Source: G963422445 sp963422445 (lineage in GTDB: Bacteria; Pseudomonadota; Alphaproteobacteria; Thalassobaculales; Thalassobaculaceae). From it: a stretch of DNA of 64,000 bases. A program made the translations under genes and the position numbers. The notes beneath the pieces were generated by a model, which worked only from the letters and a program-made list of their open reading frames with translations, ran no database searches and was not told where the DNA came from. The DNA is taken from the NCBI GenBank assembly GCA_963422445.2, contig OY729512.2:5952001-6016000 (forward strand), given 5' to 3'. Shown here piece after piece: positions 9,296 through 18,510 of this stretch. Within the stretch, counting starts at the first letter, position 1. Every line of letters starts with the position of its first letter.

Positions 9296-10143
9296 AGATA
9301 GTGTCGTCACGAAATACCAGCCCGGAGCGCCAGACACCGGATCTGCACCGCGGCAAGAAACGATGCGGCATTCCTGGCGTATCGCGTGGCAATCCCACGC
9401 CAGCGCTTGAGCCACAGAAACGCGTTCTCCACCCAATGCCGGTGTCGGTAGAGATGGACATCATACGCTCTGGGGTGCTTGCGGTTGCGCTTCGGCGGAA
9501 CCACCGGAATGACTTCATGCTCCTCACAATAAGACAGGATGGCATTCGTGTCATAGGCCTTGTCCGCCAACAAGGACTCGGCATCTATCCCTTCAATCAG
9601 CTCGACCGCTTGACTGCAATCTGCTGCCGTCCCCTCGGTCACCAACACCCGCACCGGCATCCCATGCGCGTCCACAGCCAGGTGCAGCGTCGTGTTCAGC
9701 CCCCTTTTGTGCGATCCATCGCCTGATTACCGCCGACCGCACCGCTCGCATGGGGATGGACCTTGAGATGACTGGCGTCCATCATCAGCCACTCATCGTC
9801 CGGCTCATCCACCAGAGGCTCCAGCAACGCCCCCCAGAGCCCCTTGTCCCGCCAGCGACAGAACCGACGATGGGTAGTTTTCCAGTCTCCATAGTCTGGC
9901 GGCACATCACGCCAGGGAGCGCCGGTACGCAGAATCCAGAAGATCGCATTAATGAACCGTCGATTATCCTGCGCCACCCCACCCCAACGTCCCGCTCGGC
10001 CAGGCAGATGAGGCTCCAGCAACAGCCAGACCCTGTCCGAAATGTCGTGGCGCCGATGAGCCAATCCCATGAGTCGCCTCCAGGAACCATCGAGTGAGTT
10101 CGACAGATAGGACAGATGAACATCACTCATGATGACACTATCT
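9296..10143 (-). mobile_element. IS5-family element, IS427-like, two frames
   Basis: The ends AGATAGTGTCGTCACGA and (reversed) AGATAGTGTCATCATGA bound about 848 bases, the usual size of IS427-group elements. The first frame (10130 to 9696) has RVWLLLEPHLPGRAGRWGG and DDEWLMMDASHLKVHPHA. The second frame (9675 to 9307) has LADKAYDTNAILSYCEEH and HRHWVENAFLWLKRWRG. The frames overlap around the GGNQAM...TKGG region, where this group normally makes a fusion by frameshifting. No further disabling mutation is seen, so it may be functional. Confidence 0.82.
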
Positions 10144-10144
10144 A

Positions 10145-11087
10145 GTGCTGAATCATAATGATATCAGATAGTTCCAGTGATTTGCATGCGTCCGAGGCGG
10201 CGCATGAGAACACGGCTCAGAACCAGCAGGAGCCAAGCGAGGGCGCTGGTGATGGATCGCTCGAAGTCTCTGGAGAGGAGCCGGCAGCGGCGCAGCCATC
10301 CGAAGGTGCGTTCGACCAGCCAGTGCCGGGATATGACGACGAACCCCTTGGCGTCCCTGGGTTTTCCGATGACCTCCACAGTGATCGAGCAATTCGCTTC
10401 CTTGAGCGCGCTTGCCAGCTTGTCGCCGCCACAGGCGCCGTCGGCAAACACGGTCTGCACCGTGTTCTGACCGGCCTGCAACGCCAACAACAAGGGACGC
10501 ACATCATCCCGGTCCTGGATATGCGCCGGATGGACCTGGGCGGCAAGCGTGTTGCCGTCGACGTCGACGGCAAGGTGACGCTTGCGACCCTTGATCGTCT
10601 TGCCGGCATTGTCGCCGCATTCCTCGCTGCCCGCTTCGACCGTCGGCACGTTCCGACTGTCGATGATGGCCGCGCTCAGGTCCGCACTAGGCCTCGATCG
10701 GAGCCGCCCGAGTGTCGTAAAACGGGCGCGAACTTGCTCCGGGACCCCCAACCGGGACCACGCGTAGAAATAGGTCTGAACCGTCGTAAACGCCGGACAA
10801 TCCGTCGGTCATGCCCGCCAACTGCATCCTGTCCAGAGCATGCAGGCGATCGCGTTCACCACTTCGCGTAAGTCCACATGACGGGGACGACCAAGCCGGC
10901 GCGACGGTGGAAGAAGCGGGTCCGGCAAGGCTCACCCGGCATCGGTCAGATCGCTTTCGTAACGCTCCGTCTTGCGGCTATACTGCTTCCGAGTCGTCTC
11001 GTTCCAGGGCATGATGTGCCCCCATGGTGTGAGTGTTCACCCACGAAGATACACCATGCGAGACCACCCAAGTTTTAGGTCAGGCTC
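10145..11087 (-). mobile_element. IS5-family element (IS1031-like), frameshifted
   Basis: The outer end, near 11087, reads inward GAGCCTGACCTAAA; the other end is GTGCTGAATCATAAT. The N-terminal frame starts near 11010 with MPWNETTRKQY and DLTDAEWALLDPLLPPSRRL. The C-terminal frame (10751 to 10164) has KGRKRHLAVDVDGNTLAAQV, VFADGACGGDKLA and WLVERTFGWLRRCR. The two are in different frames around 10750-10830, where TGCSWRA is followed by lost sequence. A second copy lies at 32040-33858. Confidence 0.78.
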
Positions 11088-11259
11088 TTAGACCGGAGCC
11101 GCCGCAAAACCCACGGCATGCATGATCAGGGGTTGATTGGATCCTGGACGCGCATCCGCCCGTAACGTAAGGTCCGCCGCTGTCCGTCGTTGAAGGCTTT
11201 CGGATCTTGCGGCAATTTTGCGGCATGATTTTCCATGGATTGCTGAGGAGTTTTGAACA

Positions 11260-11986
11260 ATGCGATCTCCGCGGGTGAATTCGGTCCGGGACCGGCCCCT
11301 CGAAAGCGATACCAGACTTGAGGATCTTCCCGACCAGGACTACCTGTTCAGCGAAATCTACTGGGTGTATCGGCATAGTTCGTCCGGTGGCAGCCTGCCG
11401 ATCCGCAGACATCATCGAGAGGTTCGCGAACGCCTGCGCCGGGCGACGAACAGCAACCCACCGGTTCATTTCGGGGCGCCGGAAACGGTGCCCGTATGCG
11501 AACACCTCGCGCGCGATCGATAACGGCAAGCAAACGGAGATGGGGCCGCTGGTCCGATGCCTGGAAAAAGTGGCGCCGGCACTGACCTGGCAACAGGGGT
11601 ATCGCAGCATGCCAGGCAATCTCGACCGCAAATTCGGTTATGCCGAGTTAATGGGACCGAACGGGCCTGTCATGGCCGACAAACTGATCCTCGGCTGTGT
11701 GCTCTTCGGGCCCCAAAGACCGTTTACCCGGCGCACGCCCATACAGGCATCACGGAGAGCTATATCTGTCTGTCGGGAGCGATGTCACAAAACAATGCTG
11801 CAGTCTATTACGCCCGGTTCGCTGATCCTTAACACCCCGGATTTCGATCACAAGATCACCAGCTGTGCTCTCGAACCAACGCTTGTGGCTTATGCGTGGG
11901 TCGGAGATGTACAGACTCTGGTATCCTATAAAATGGCGTTCAACCGGCGCCGTAGGGGGACAAGAACGACAGCCGACCAGGGTTGA
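11260..11986 (+). pseudogene. Cupin DMSP lyase (DddL-like), frameshifted
   Basis: Pieces in alternating frames line up with one cupin protein. The first piece, from 11260, has YRHSSSGGSLPIRRHHREVR and NPPVHFGAPETVPVCEHLAR. The next has LDRKFGYAELMGPNGPVMAD and LILGCVLF. The third has KTVYPAHAHTGITESYICLS. The last has PGSLILNTPDFDHKI and PTLVAYAWVGDV. The HAH...E cupin metal ligands and the AYAWVG tail match dimethylsulfoniopropionate lyases of the DddL type. Frame changes occur near 11523, 11710 and 11810; the last fits a lost base or two in the codons for PGS. The enzyme would split DMSP into DMS and acrylate, but this copy is dead. Confidence 0.7.
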
Positions 11987-12067
11987 CGGCAGCAGCTGGT
12001 CGCAACCATGCCAAACAGCCGGTGACATCAGGGTCCACCACCGGTTCGCGGATGCAAGGAGCGTTCG

Positions 12068-13201
12068 ATGGAGATTTCTGGAAAACCGTTGCAAGAGATC
12101 CGGAAAGATCTTCGGATCAAGTGGTATCGATGCCCGGTCGATCCCGAACAGTTGCGAAAGCTGATGCAGCCGAGCGACCTTAAGGGCTGGCTTCAGGCTG
12201 GCGGTCATCTGGCGATTTTCGCGGCGACAGGCAGTCTTGCACTCTATCTGTTCAGCCAGCAGATGTGGATCGGGTTCATCCTGGCGCTGTTCGCGCACGG
12301 AACGTCGGCAACATTCTTCAAGGGCGTTGCACCGCATGAACTCGGGCATGGTACGGTGTTCAGAACGAAATGGCTCAACCGGGTTTTTCTGCGCATCTAT
12401 AGTCTGCTCAGCTGGCACAATTTTCATGAATATGCGGTGAGCCATACCTATCACCACCGATATACACTGCATCCCGATGCGGACCGGGAAGTCGTGCTTC
12501 CGCAATATCCGGAATTCCGGCCGCTCTACATCCTGCAGTTGCTGACGGTCAACATCACCGGCGGCCAGATGACCAGCGGCATCATCCCCATTGTCGGCGG
12601 CACGATACGAACAGCGCTTGGCGGGTTCGGCACATCGGTGATCGCCCGGGAATGGAGCGAAGCGCTCTATACGGCCCATGCCGGCGAACGGCGAAAGGCA
12701 GTTCGCTGGGCACGTCTGATCCTGTTGTTTCATGGCTGCGTTCTTGCCGTTGCGGCTGGATTCGAATTCTGGGCCTTGCCCTTCGTCCTCTCGCTGCAAC
12801 AATTTACGGCGAACTGGCTGAAGCTTCTGGTTGGAATGCCAATGCACAGCGGCCTCAGAAGCAATGTGAACGACTTCCGCAAATGCGTGCGCACGATCAC
12901 CCTGGATCCGGTTTCCGAGTTCATTTACTGGCACATGAACTGGCATCTCGAGCATCACATGTATGCCGGCGTCCCCTGCTACAATCTCGGGAAACTGCAC
13001 AAGCTCGTGACCGATGACATGCCGAAGCCGCGCACCCTGTTCGGCGCCTGGCGCGAGATGGCAGATGTCAGGCGGCGGCAGAAAACCGATCCCGGCTACG
13101 AATTCGATACGCCGGTCCCCGAGCCGGCAAGACGATCTGGCCAGAAAGCATCGGATATGGCCGCTTCGATCGGTGATATCGCACCTGCGGCCCTGGTATG
13201 A
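12068..13201 (+). CDS. Fatty-acid-desaturase-like membrane di-iron enzyme
   Basis: The protein has 377 residues and starts at ATG 12068, with GGAGCG about 8 bases upstream. The three histidine boxes of membrane desaturases/hydroxylases are present: HELGH at 90-94, HNFHEY...HTYHH at 117-130, and HLEHHMY at about 293-299. Hydrophobic segments at about 45-85, 150-190 and 215-255 fit an inner-membrane protein. The substrate may be an acyl chain or another hydrophobic compound; the sequence does not say which. It follows the broken DMSP lyase in the same direction, but no operon link can be shown. Confidence 0.8.
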   Translation: MEISGKPLQEIRKDLRIKWYRCPVDPEQLRKLMQPSDLKGWLQAGGHLAIFAATGSLALYLFSQQMWIGFILALFAHGTSATFFKGVAPHELGHGTVFRTKWLNRVFLRIYSLLSWHNFHEYAVSHTYHHRYTLHPDADREVVLPQYPEFRPLYILQLLTVNITGGQMTSGIIPIVGGTIRTALGGFGTSVIAREWSEALYTAHAGERRKAVRWARLILLFHGCVLAVAAGFEFWALPFVLSLQQFTANWLKLLVGMPMHSGLRSNVNDFRKCVRTITLDPVSEFIYWHMNWHLEHHMYAGVPCYNLGKLHKLVTDDMPKPRTLFGAWREMADVRRRQKTDPGYEFDTPVPEPARRSGQKASDMAASIGDIAPAALV

Positions 13202-13364
13202 CGGCAGAATCATTCCGGGAAGGCTATTGGAAGTGATTCGCCGGCATCCGGGAATATCGAGTCTTGTTTTGCGGCCGTGAAAGCGGGCACCGGCATGTCG
13301 AATTTGCTTGCCGATATCGCCCGGCAGATGAAAAATTGATCAACAAGGATTGTGGATTGGTCAC

Positions 13365-14207
13365 ATGCCGACAATTGACTCACAGGTCCACGCGTATGAA
13401 AGGGATCATCCGGGGCGGCCCTGGCAGGGCAAGCTTGCCGGTCCGCCGCAAGTTACCGGCGACGACATGGTCGCGGCGATGGACGCGGTTGGCGTCGACG
13501 GCGCCCTGCTGGTCTCGCCGTATTCAATGTATCGATTTGATGCCAGTTATGCCTGTGAGGTTCACGCCGCATTTCCCGGACGCTTCGGACTGATCAAGCC
13601 GGTCAACCCGGTCGATCCGGCCTCTGCCGATATTGTCGACGACTGGGCCGCAACCGACGGCACGGTGGGTGTCCGGATCATGATGGCGCACGGGGTTTCA
13701 GTTGACCCTGGTAATCCGGGAGTCAGCACCATTCTGAATGCTGCCGCGCGCCAAGGATTCCCGGTCAACATCCTCTGCTGGGGACTGTTGGATCGCATCG
13801 GGTCGCTGGCCAGGGAGCATCCGAACACCATGCTCGTCATCGATCATGTCGGTCTGCGGCAACCCTTCGATCCGCCGGCGCCACTCGAGCCATTCGCCGA
13901 TCTTCCGGACTTGCTAGCGCTAGCGGCGCACGAAAACATTGCCGTGAAGATCTCGGGCGCCTGCACGCTTTCGCATCAACCTTACCCATATGACGATATC
14001 TGGGATTCGCTTTGCCGCATCTTCGACGGTTTCGACCTCAAACGCTGCCTCTGGGGGACCGATTGGACCCGTGCCGTCAATCTTCTGACCTATGAACAGG
14101 GCGTTGAAGCCTTCCGCCAGACTGATCGTCTGTCGGAGAGCGACCGCTGCACTCTCATGGGCGGAAGTCTCGCCAGGATTTACGACTGGTCTCCGACGCG
14201 GTCATAG
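13365..14207 (+). CDS. Amidohydrolase-family protein (amidohydrolase 2 type)
   Basis: The protein has 280 residues. ATG 13365 was chosen over an alternative start 5 codons upstream because DSQVH lies right at the N-terminus. It follows the TIM-barrel metal-dependent hydrolase pattern: D-x-x-x-H near residues 5-9, TMLVIDHVGL with the barrel histidine, VKISGA, and CLWGTDWTRAVNL with the late aspartate. The usual H-x-H is D-S-Q-V-H here, so one canonical histidine is replaced by Q. Members hydrolyse lactones or decarboxylate cyclic acids. The actual reaction is unknown. Confidence 0.82.
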   Translation: MPTIDSQVHAYERDHPGRPWQGKLAGPPQVTGDDMVAAMDAVGVDGALLVSPYSMYRFDASYACEVHAAFPGRFGLIKPVNPVDPASADIVDDWAATDGTVGVRIMMAHGVSVDPGNPGVSTILNAAARQGFPVNILCWGLLDRIGSLAREHPNTMLVIDHVGLRQPFDPPAPLEPFADLPDLLALAAHENIAVKISGACTLSHQPYPYDDIWDSLCRIFDGFDLKRCLWGTDWTRAVNLLTYEQGVEAFRQTDRLSESDRCTLMGGSLARIYDWSPTRS

Positions 14208-14336
14208 GCAGCAACCACGGTATCCCGCCTGAACCGGCGAACAGACTGGCGGTGGGAACGGTGGGGACCGCCGGTCCCGCAGGCACCCGTTGGCAAGATT
14301 GAGCCGAACAGTCAGCAGTGCCCGGCTTCGGCCGGA

Positions 14337-15476
14337 TCAACCGAGCACATCATAGAGAGTATCGACCAGAGCGCTTTGCCTCGGGCTGATACCACTTCCG
14401 GAGAACATGTGATTGGGAGCATAGGCGAATCCCACGCCCGCATCCGGATCCGCAAAGCCGATCGCACCGCCGGCGCCCGTATGCCCGAAGGCGCGCGGGC
14501 TCGGCCCCATGCCGATGTGCCCCGGAAGACCAAGGGCAAAGCCGAGCGCCATGCGGCGGGTATGGCCGAGCAAATCTTCCTTGCCGTACCATTGCTCAGT
14601 CGTCGCCTGAGCCAGAACATCCGCACTCACAATCCGCTTTCCGTCGAGAACACCGCCGTCGGCAAGGCCGCCGAACAGTCTGGCGACCGACCGAGCTGAG
14701 CCGATACCGTTGATCGACGGTATCTCCGCGGACCGAAACCGGTCAGTGTTGAAATCCGCCGACTGGATCTGCGCCATGGCCCGGTATCTAAGCGATTTCC
14801 TGTCATTCTGGTCAAACAGCGTGCCCGCCGTCTCACCGAAAAATTCTGCGCAACTCTCGTGATGGGCAGACGGTAAACCGATCCAGTATTCGAGGCCATG
14901 GGGGCCGCAAACCATCGTGGCGAGAAACTGCCCGAGACTCGATCCGGCCGTCCGCCGGATCAACTCGCCAACCAGATATCCGAGCGTGACCGAATGGTAG
15001 GCTTGAGCGGTGCCGGGCGGCCAGAGCGGCGTCTGCTCTGCCAATGCTTCGGTCATCGATTGCCAATCATAGGCAGCACCGGGCGGCAAGGGTTTGGTTA
15101 CTGCGGGCAGCCCGGCCCGATGATCCAGGATCCAACGGACCGGAATGTCGGCCTTGCCGGCCGCAGCGAATTCTGGCCAGTAATGCGCGACAGGCAGATC
15201 CCAGTCGAGCAAACCGCGTTCGACCGCAATCGCTGCGCATAACGCCGTGACCGCCTTTGCCACCGACATCATGCAGACAAGAGTGCCGTCCGACCATGGT
15301 CGAGCACGTGACCGGTCGGCGAACCCGCCCCACAGGTCAACCACCGGATTGCCGCGCACGGTCACGGCAACGGCGGCGCCGACTTCACCGCGAGATCGGA
15401 AATTTTCGGCAAAGGCCACCTTGACCGGCGCGAAACGCGGCTCGCAGTAGCCGCCAATATGCAAATCGTCAACCAA
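14337..15476 (-). CDS. Serine hydrolase of the beta-lactamase/esterase fold
   Basis: The protein has 379 residues. The class C-type motifs are readable: S-V-A-K at 71-74 (nucleophile serine and lysine), Y-H-S at 159-161 in place of the usual Y-x-N, and H-T-G at 331-333 in place of K-T-G. This combination is common in EstB-like esterases and D-aminopeptidase relatives. No signal peptide is visible, which argues for a cytoplasmic esterase or peptidase and against an antibiotic-destroying beta-lactamase. It converges with the amidohydrolase gene, leaving 129 bases between stops. Confidence 0.85.
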   Translation of the reverse strand: MVDDLHIGGYCEPRFAPVKVAFAENFRSRGEVGAAVAVTVRGNPVVDLWGGFADRSRARPWSDGTLVCMMSVAKAVTALCAAIAVERGLLDWDLPVAHYWPEFAAAGKADIPVRWILDHRAGLPAVTKPLPPGAAYDWQSMTEALAEQTPLWPPGTAQAYHSVTLGYLVGELIRRTAGSSLGQFLATMVCGPHGLEYWIGLPSAHHESCAEFFGETAGTLFDQNDRKSLRYRAMAQIQSADFNTDRFRSAEIPSINGIGSARSVARLFGGLADGGVLDGKRIVSADVLAQATTEQWYGKEDLLGHTRRMALGFALGLPGHIGMGPSPRAFGHTGAGGAIGFADPDAGVGFAYAPNHMFSGSGISPRQSALVDTLYDVLG

Positions 15477-15851
15477 GAGTTTTGCTCACACCATTCTCAT
15501 CAAACCTTGACACCTGACGATCATGGGGCCTGCTGCGGTAAGGATTCCGGGTGCGCATCGAGTCTTCCGTTTCGCATTTCCGGACTACGCCCACCCGAGA
15601 TCGTCCACCTGTTTCCATCATTTACATTCGCACGACCCGTCTTGTCGGCGCAATGCTGGAACAGGCAATAATGTCGGTCCGTGGTCGGCCGTTCAGGTCC
15701 CGGATCGCAACGCGGGTCCGGGACTTGGATGCCATGCAACGCCACAAAGCCTTCCTGTCGATTACGGCAAGGAGGAATACGATCCGAACAGGTGCAATGT
15801 CGGATTCGATGATCGGAAAGGTCAGTTCCATGTCGAATCAAGGGATTTTCC
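15477..15851. other. No gene recognised
   Basis: Several overlapping open frames occur on both strands but none has a recognisable motif, a good ribosome site or a plausible composition. It separates the hydrolase start from the truncated GIY-YIG-type fragment and may be decayed coding DNA. Confidence 0.5.
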
Positions 15852-16349
15852 ATGCCGGCGAGCAAGGAAGTCAAACGCGTCTGCCGGGAAGACTGGAACG
15901 AGGTGATCACCACGTTCGCGCAGGACAAGATAGCTATCGAACTCAGCGTCGAGATCGAGCCGAAGAAGGCAACCGTGCGGACGACGCGCGAGGAACGGAT
16001 CATAAGCGGTTTCAAGGAAATCCAGCGTTTCGTCGACACATTCCGCCATGCCCCGCGTCATGGCGAGAGGCACGATGTCTTCGAGCAGTTGCATGCGGTG
16101 CGACTGGATCGCATTCGCGAGCAGGAAGAGTGCCGCGCACTCCTCGCCCTCCTGGACCATCAGGGTCTTCTGGCCGAAAAGCCCGAAGGAAAGTCGTCGG
16201 TGCCGGACAACATGGACGACGACGCCTTGCTGGCCGAGCTGCCCCTCCGGCCGCCACTCCGATACACTATTTCCCATTGGATGGCCTCACCCGTCACAAC
16301 CCCCTGTTGCGTTTCGGACTCTGAATCGGGAGTGAATAAAATGCCTTGA
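15852..16349 (+). pseudogene. N-terminal fragment of a GIY-YIG/T5orf172-type protein
   Basis: The frame starts MPASKEVKRVCREDWNEVIT and continues TTREERIISGFKEIQRFVD, RLDRIREQEECRALLALLD and MDDDALLAEL. The pattern resembles the N-terminal region of bacterial GIY-YIG nuclease-family proteins that carry the T5orf172 domain, as I recall them. After DDALLAEL (near 16243) the sequence turns into PLRPPLRYTIS and soon stops, so the nuclease domain is missing. No GIY-YIG motif is present, so the call is by resemblance of the N-terminus only. Confidence 0.4.
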
Positions 16350-16431
16350 ACGGATTTTACGGTTTCCCCTACTCGCCTGCACTCGGCCTCTGCAATGTCC
16401 GGACGCGACCCCGATCGGCACTCTGTTTGCC

Positions 16432-17400
16432 ATGACGATCGTCCAGGGCGTCACCATCTATTTTTGCACTCTCGAACCCGTCGACAATCATTCGGCTGAC
16501 AATGTCCAGACTCGGACCTTGCGCATCGCGCGCTGTCATGTCGACAACCGTCTCCGGCAGATCGCGCTATTCAAAGCCTTCGGCGTTTCGCTTCCGACAG
16601 TCCGTCGCGCCGTTCATCTTGTATCGGCGCGAGGGCGCCGCGGCCGCACGGTCGTGACGCCTGCGCTGGCGGCCAGCGCGACGTGGCCAAGGCTCTGGTC
16701 TCTCGTCTACCACCTTGAACGAGAATTGCCGCGCCGGCGTCATAGCGCCGCCTGACACCGGTCCGCAGCACCACGGGATCCCGTCTCCGACATCTCTGCC
16801 GTCAGGCCATGACTGCCCGCGACCGCACAACGCCGATGGACCGTGCCACGCATGATGCCGGGGACCGCGTGCTGGCCAGTGTCGGCGCCCTTGAAGACGC
16901 AACACCGCAGGTCCTGGAATCGGCGAATACGGTCGCCAATGGCGGCGCTCTCACAGCCCTGCCAACCATGTTGAAGGACGGGCTGCCCGACACCGGCCGA
17001 TCTGGTCCAGCTGCTAAAGGGGTTTTAAGGCCTGACCACGATCCTGCTCATCTTGGCGCCCGGCGAATGGGGCTGCTGCTCGGCCTCGACCGCTGTCCCG
17101 AGATCAAGACCCTGCGCGAGAAGATCAGGCTGATTGCCGGATCACCGGATACGGTCCATCAGTGGCAGATCGCGCTGGCCGAATGCTGGGCGGCGGACCT
17201 GAAAGTCGATCCGGTGGCCGTAATCTAGTGGATCGACCGAGACATTTGAGTCCTTCGGCCTGCAAGGGTTCGATAACCATAACTCATTCAAATGTCTTGA
17301 TAAATTGATCCATCAACTCAATATTCCAGTGGTTCGAAGTGAAAAATTCGAACCACTAGCGCTTGACGGCCATGTCAAGGTCCATGCCGAACGTAAGAAA
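16432..17400 (+). pseudogene. Large transposase-like gene, deleted and split by a MITE
   Basis: The N-terminal piece reads TIVQGVTIYFCTLEPVDNHS and LRQIALFKAFGVSLPTVRRA, an HTH region. A second frame from 16809 has GGALTALPTMLKDGL and MGLLLGLDRCPEIKTLREKI. Near 17030 an alternative frame reads GLTTILLILAPGEWG, showing a frameshift plus a lost segment. After the 129-bp repeat at 17228-17356 the frame resumes as LDGHVKVHAERKKIDPTL. These blocks match a family of long putative transposases I recognise by pattern but cannot name. Confidence 0.55.
17225..17359. repeat. MITE with IS630-type ends and TA duplication
   Basis: A 129-bp element (17228-17356) lies between TA dinucleotides at 17226-17227 and 17357-17358. 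Its ends read inward CTAGTGGATCGA and CTAGTGGTTCGA, close to the CTAGTGGATTGA ends of the IS630 copies at 19876 and 40085. Inside are a second inverted pair (GAGACATTTGAGT and, reversed, AAGACATTTGAATGAGT) and an 11-bp hairpin at 17328-17357 with loop GTGAAAAA. There is no coding capacity. It interrupts the transposase pseudogene. A related copy lies at 56080-56165. Confidence 0.75.
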
Positions 17401-17523
17401 ATTGATCCCACACTGTAAACAGCGAGTCCATGACAAGAGTTTAGCGACATGAATTCTCGCCGCCCAAAAAATCGGCTTAACTGGAAAAATGGCAAAATCA
17501 CTTAGCGTGGGATCACCTTGTCC

Positions 17524-18444
17524 GGCGGTACCCGGGTCTTTACGATCCGGAGCCTGTGACGTTCGTGATACAGGGCCCTGATCTTGTCGCGCCCGAAGAT
17601 CGTGATGGCGGGCTCGTCTGGCGTAGTCCGGGCCGCCCGCGTGATGTCGAAACCGCCGACATCCGCAAGCTCCTGAGACACGCAAAGGATAGCGAGGTGC
17701 CCCTGCACCCGGAGGCGCTGGAGTCCGATGCCGTTGCCGAAATCATCGTCCGGGCATCCCCGACCAGCGCCTCATGGGCTGCTTCAATCTGCGCCTGCGC
17801 GAGGAGCGCACCCGCAAACGCGAGGATCTGTTGCGCGCGACCGAAAACGAACTGCGCCGGATCGCCACCGCGGCGGCAAGGGCGAAGCCGGCACCGAAGA
17901 CCCGCGACGCCATCAACAAGGCCCCCGGCGAAGGCGTAAGCCGCTGGAAGATGCCCAAGCACTTCGGCTGCGAAGTCCGCGAGGACGCCCTGATCTGAGC
18001 CCGCAACCACGACAGGAGCATGGCAGAGGCCCGGCTCGATGGGATTTACGTCATCCAAACCAGCCTCGACAGCGCGGAGATCGGCGCCGACCAGACTATC
18101 AAGGCCTGCAAGAGCCTGTTACAGGCGGAGTGCGCCTTCGGCACCATCAGGACAAGCCGGTTGCTGGAGCTGCGGCCAATCTTCGTCGGCACCGCAAACC
18201 GCATGCGTGCCCATATCTTCCTGTGGATGCTCGCCGACCATGTTGAATGCACATGCGCCGAGCCCTCGCACCACTGTTGTTCGAAGACGAAGACCGCGCA
18301 GGGGCAAAAGCCAAACGGCAGACACCGGTCGAAAAGGCCCAGGTTTCAGACCGCGCCAAAGCCAGGAGCAGGGCAACGCCCGGCGGCCAGCCCCTGCACA
18401 GCTTCGACACGCTGCCCGAAGATCTCGCGATCCTCAATATCTGA
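17524..18444 (+). pseudogene. IS1634-family transposase, C-terminal remnant
   Basis: Blocks in shifting frames match IS1634 transposases: PDQRLMGCFNLRLREERTRK, LLRATENELRRIAT, SRWKMPKHFGCEV, AEARLDGIYVIQTS, LRPIFVGTANRMRAHIFLWM, HMRRALAPLLFEDED and, at the end, LHSFDTLPEDLAILNI. The N-terminal half with the first catalytic aspartates is missing and there are several frameshifts (near 17760, 18130 and 18245). The ISa copy C starts two bases after the terminal stop region. Confidence 0.72.
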
Positions 18445-18510
18445 ATGAGCTTCTTGCAAAATTGCCGGCCCGACCGGTTTTTTGCCTTCTCGAGGCTGAT
18501 TTTGTTGTCG

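Noticed and set aside
11750..13213. 487-residue open frame opposite the desaturase.
   Set aside because: The plus strand carries three histidine boxes of a real enzyme. The minus frame has no motif and runs through the DMSP-lyase pseudogene and intergenic DNA.
14220..14300. GGGACC/GGTCCC inverted repeat between the converging amidohydrolase and hydrolase genes.
   Set aside because: It is a short stem without a T-run; not enough to call a bidirectional terminator.
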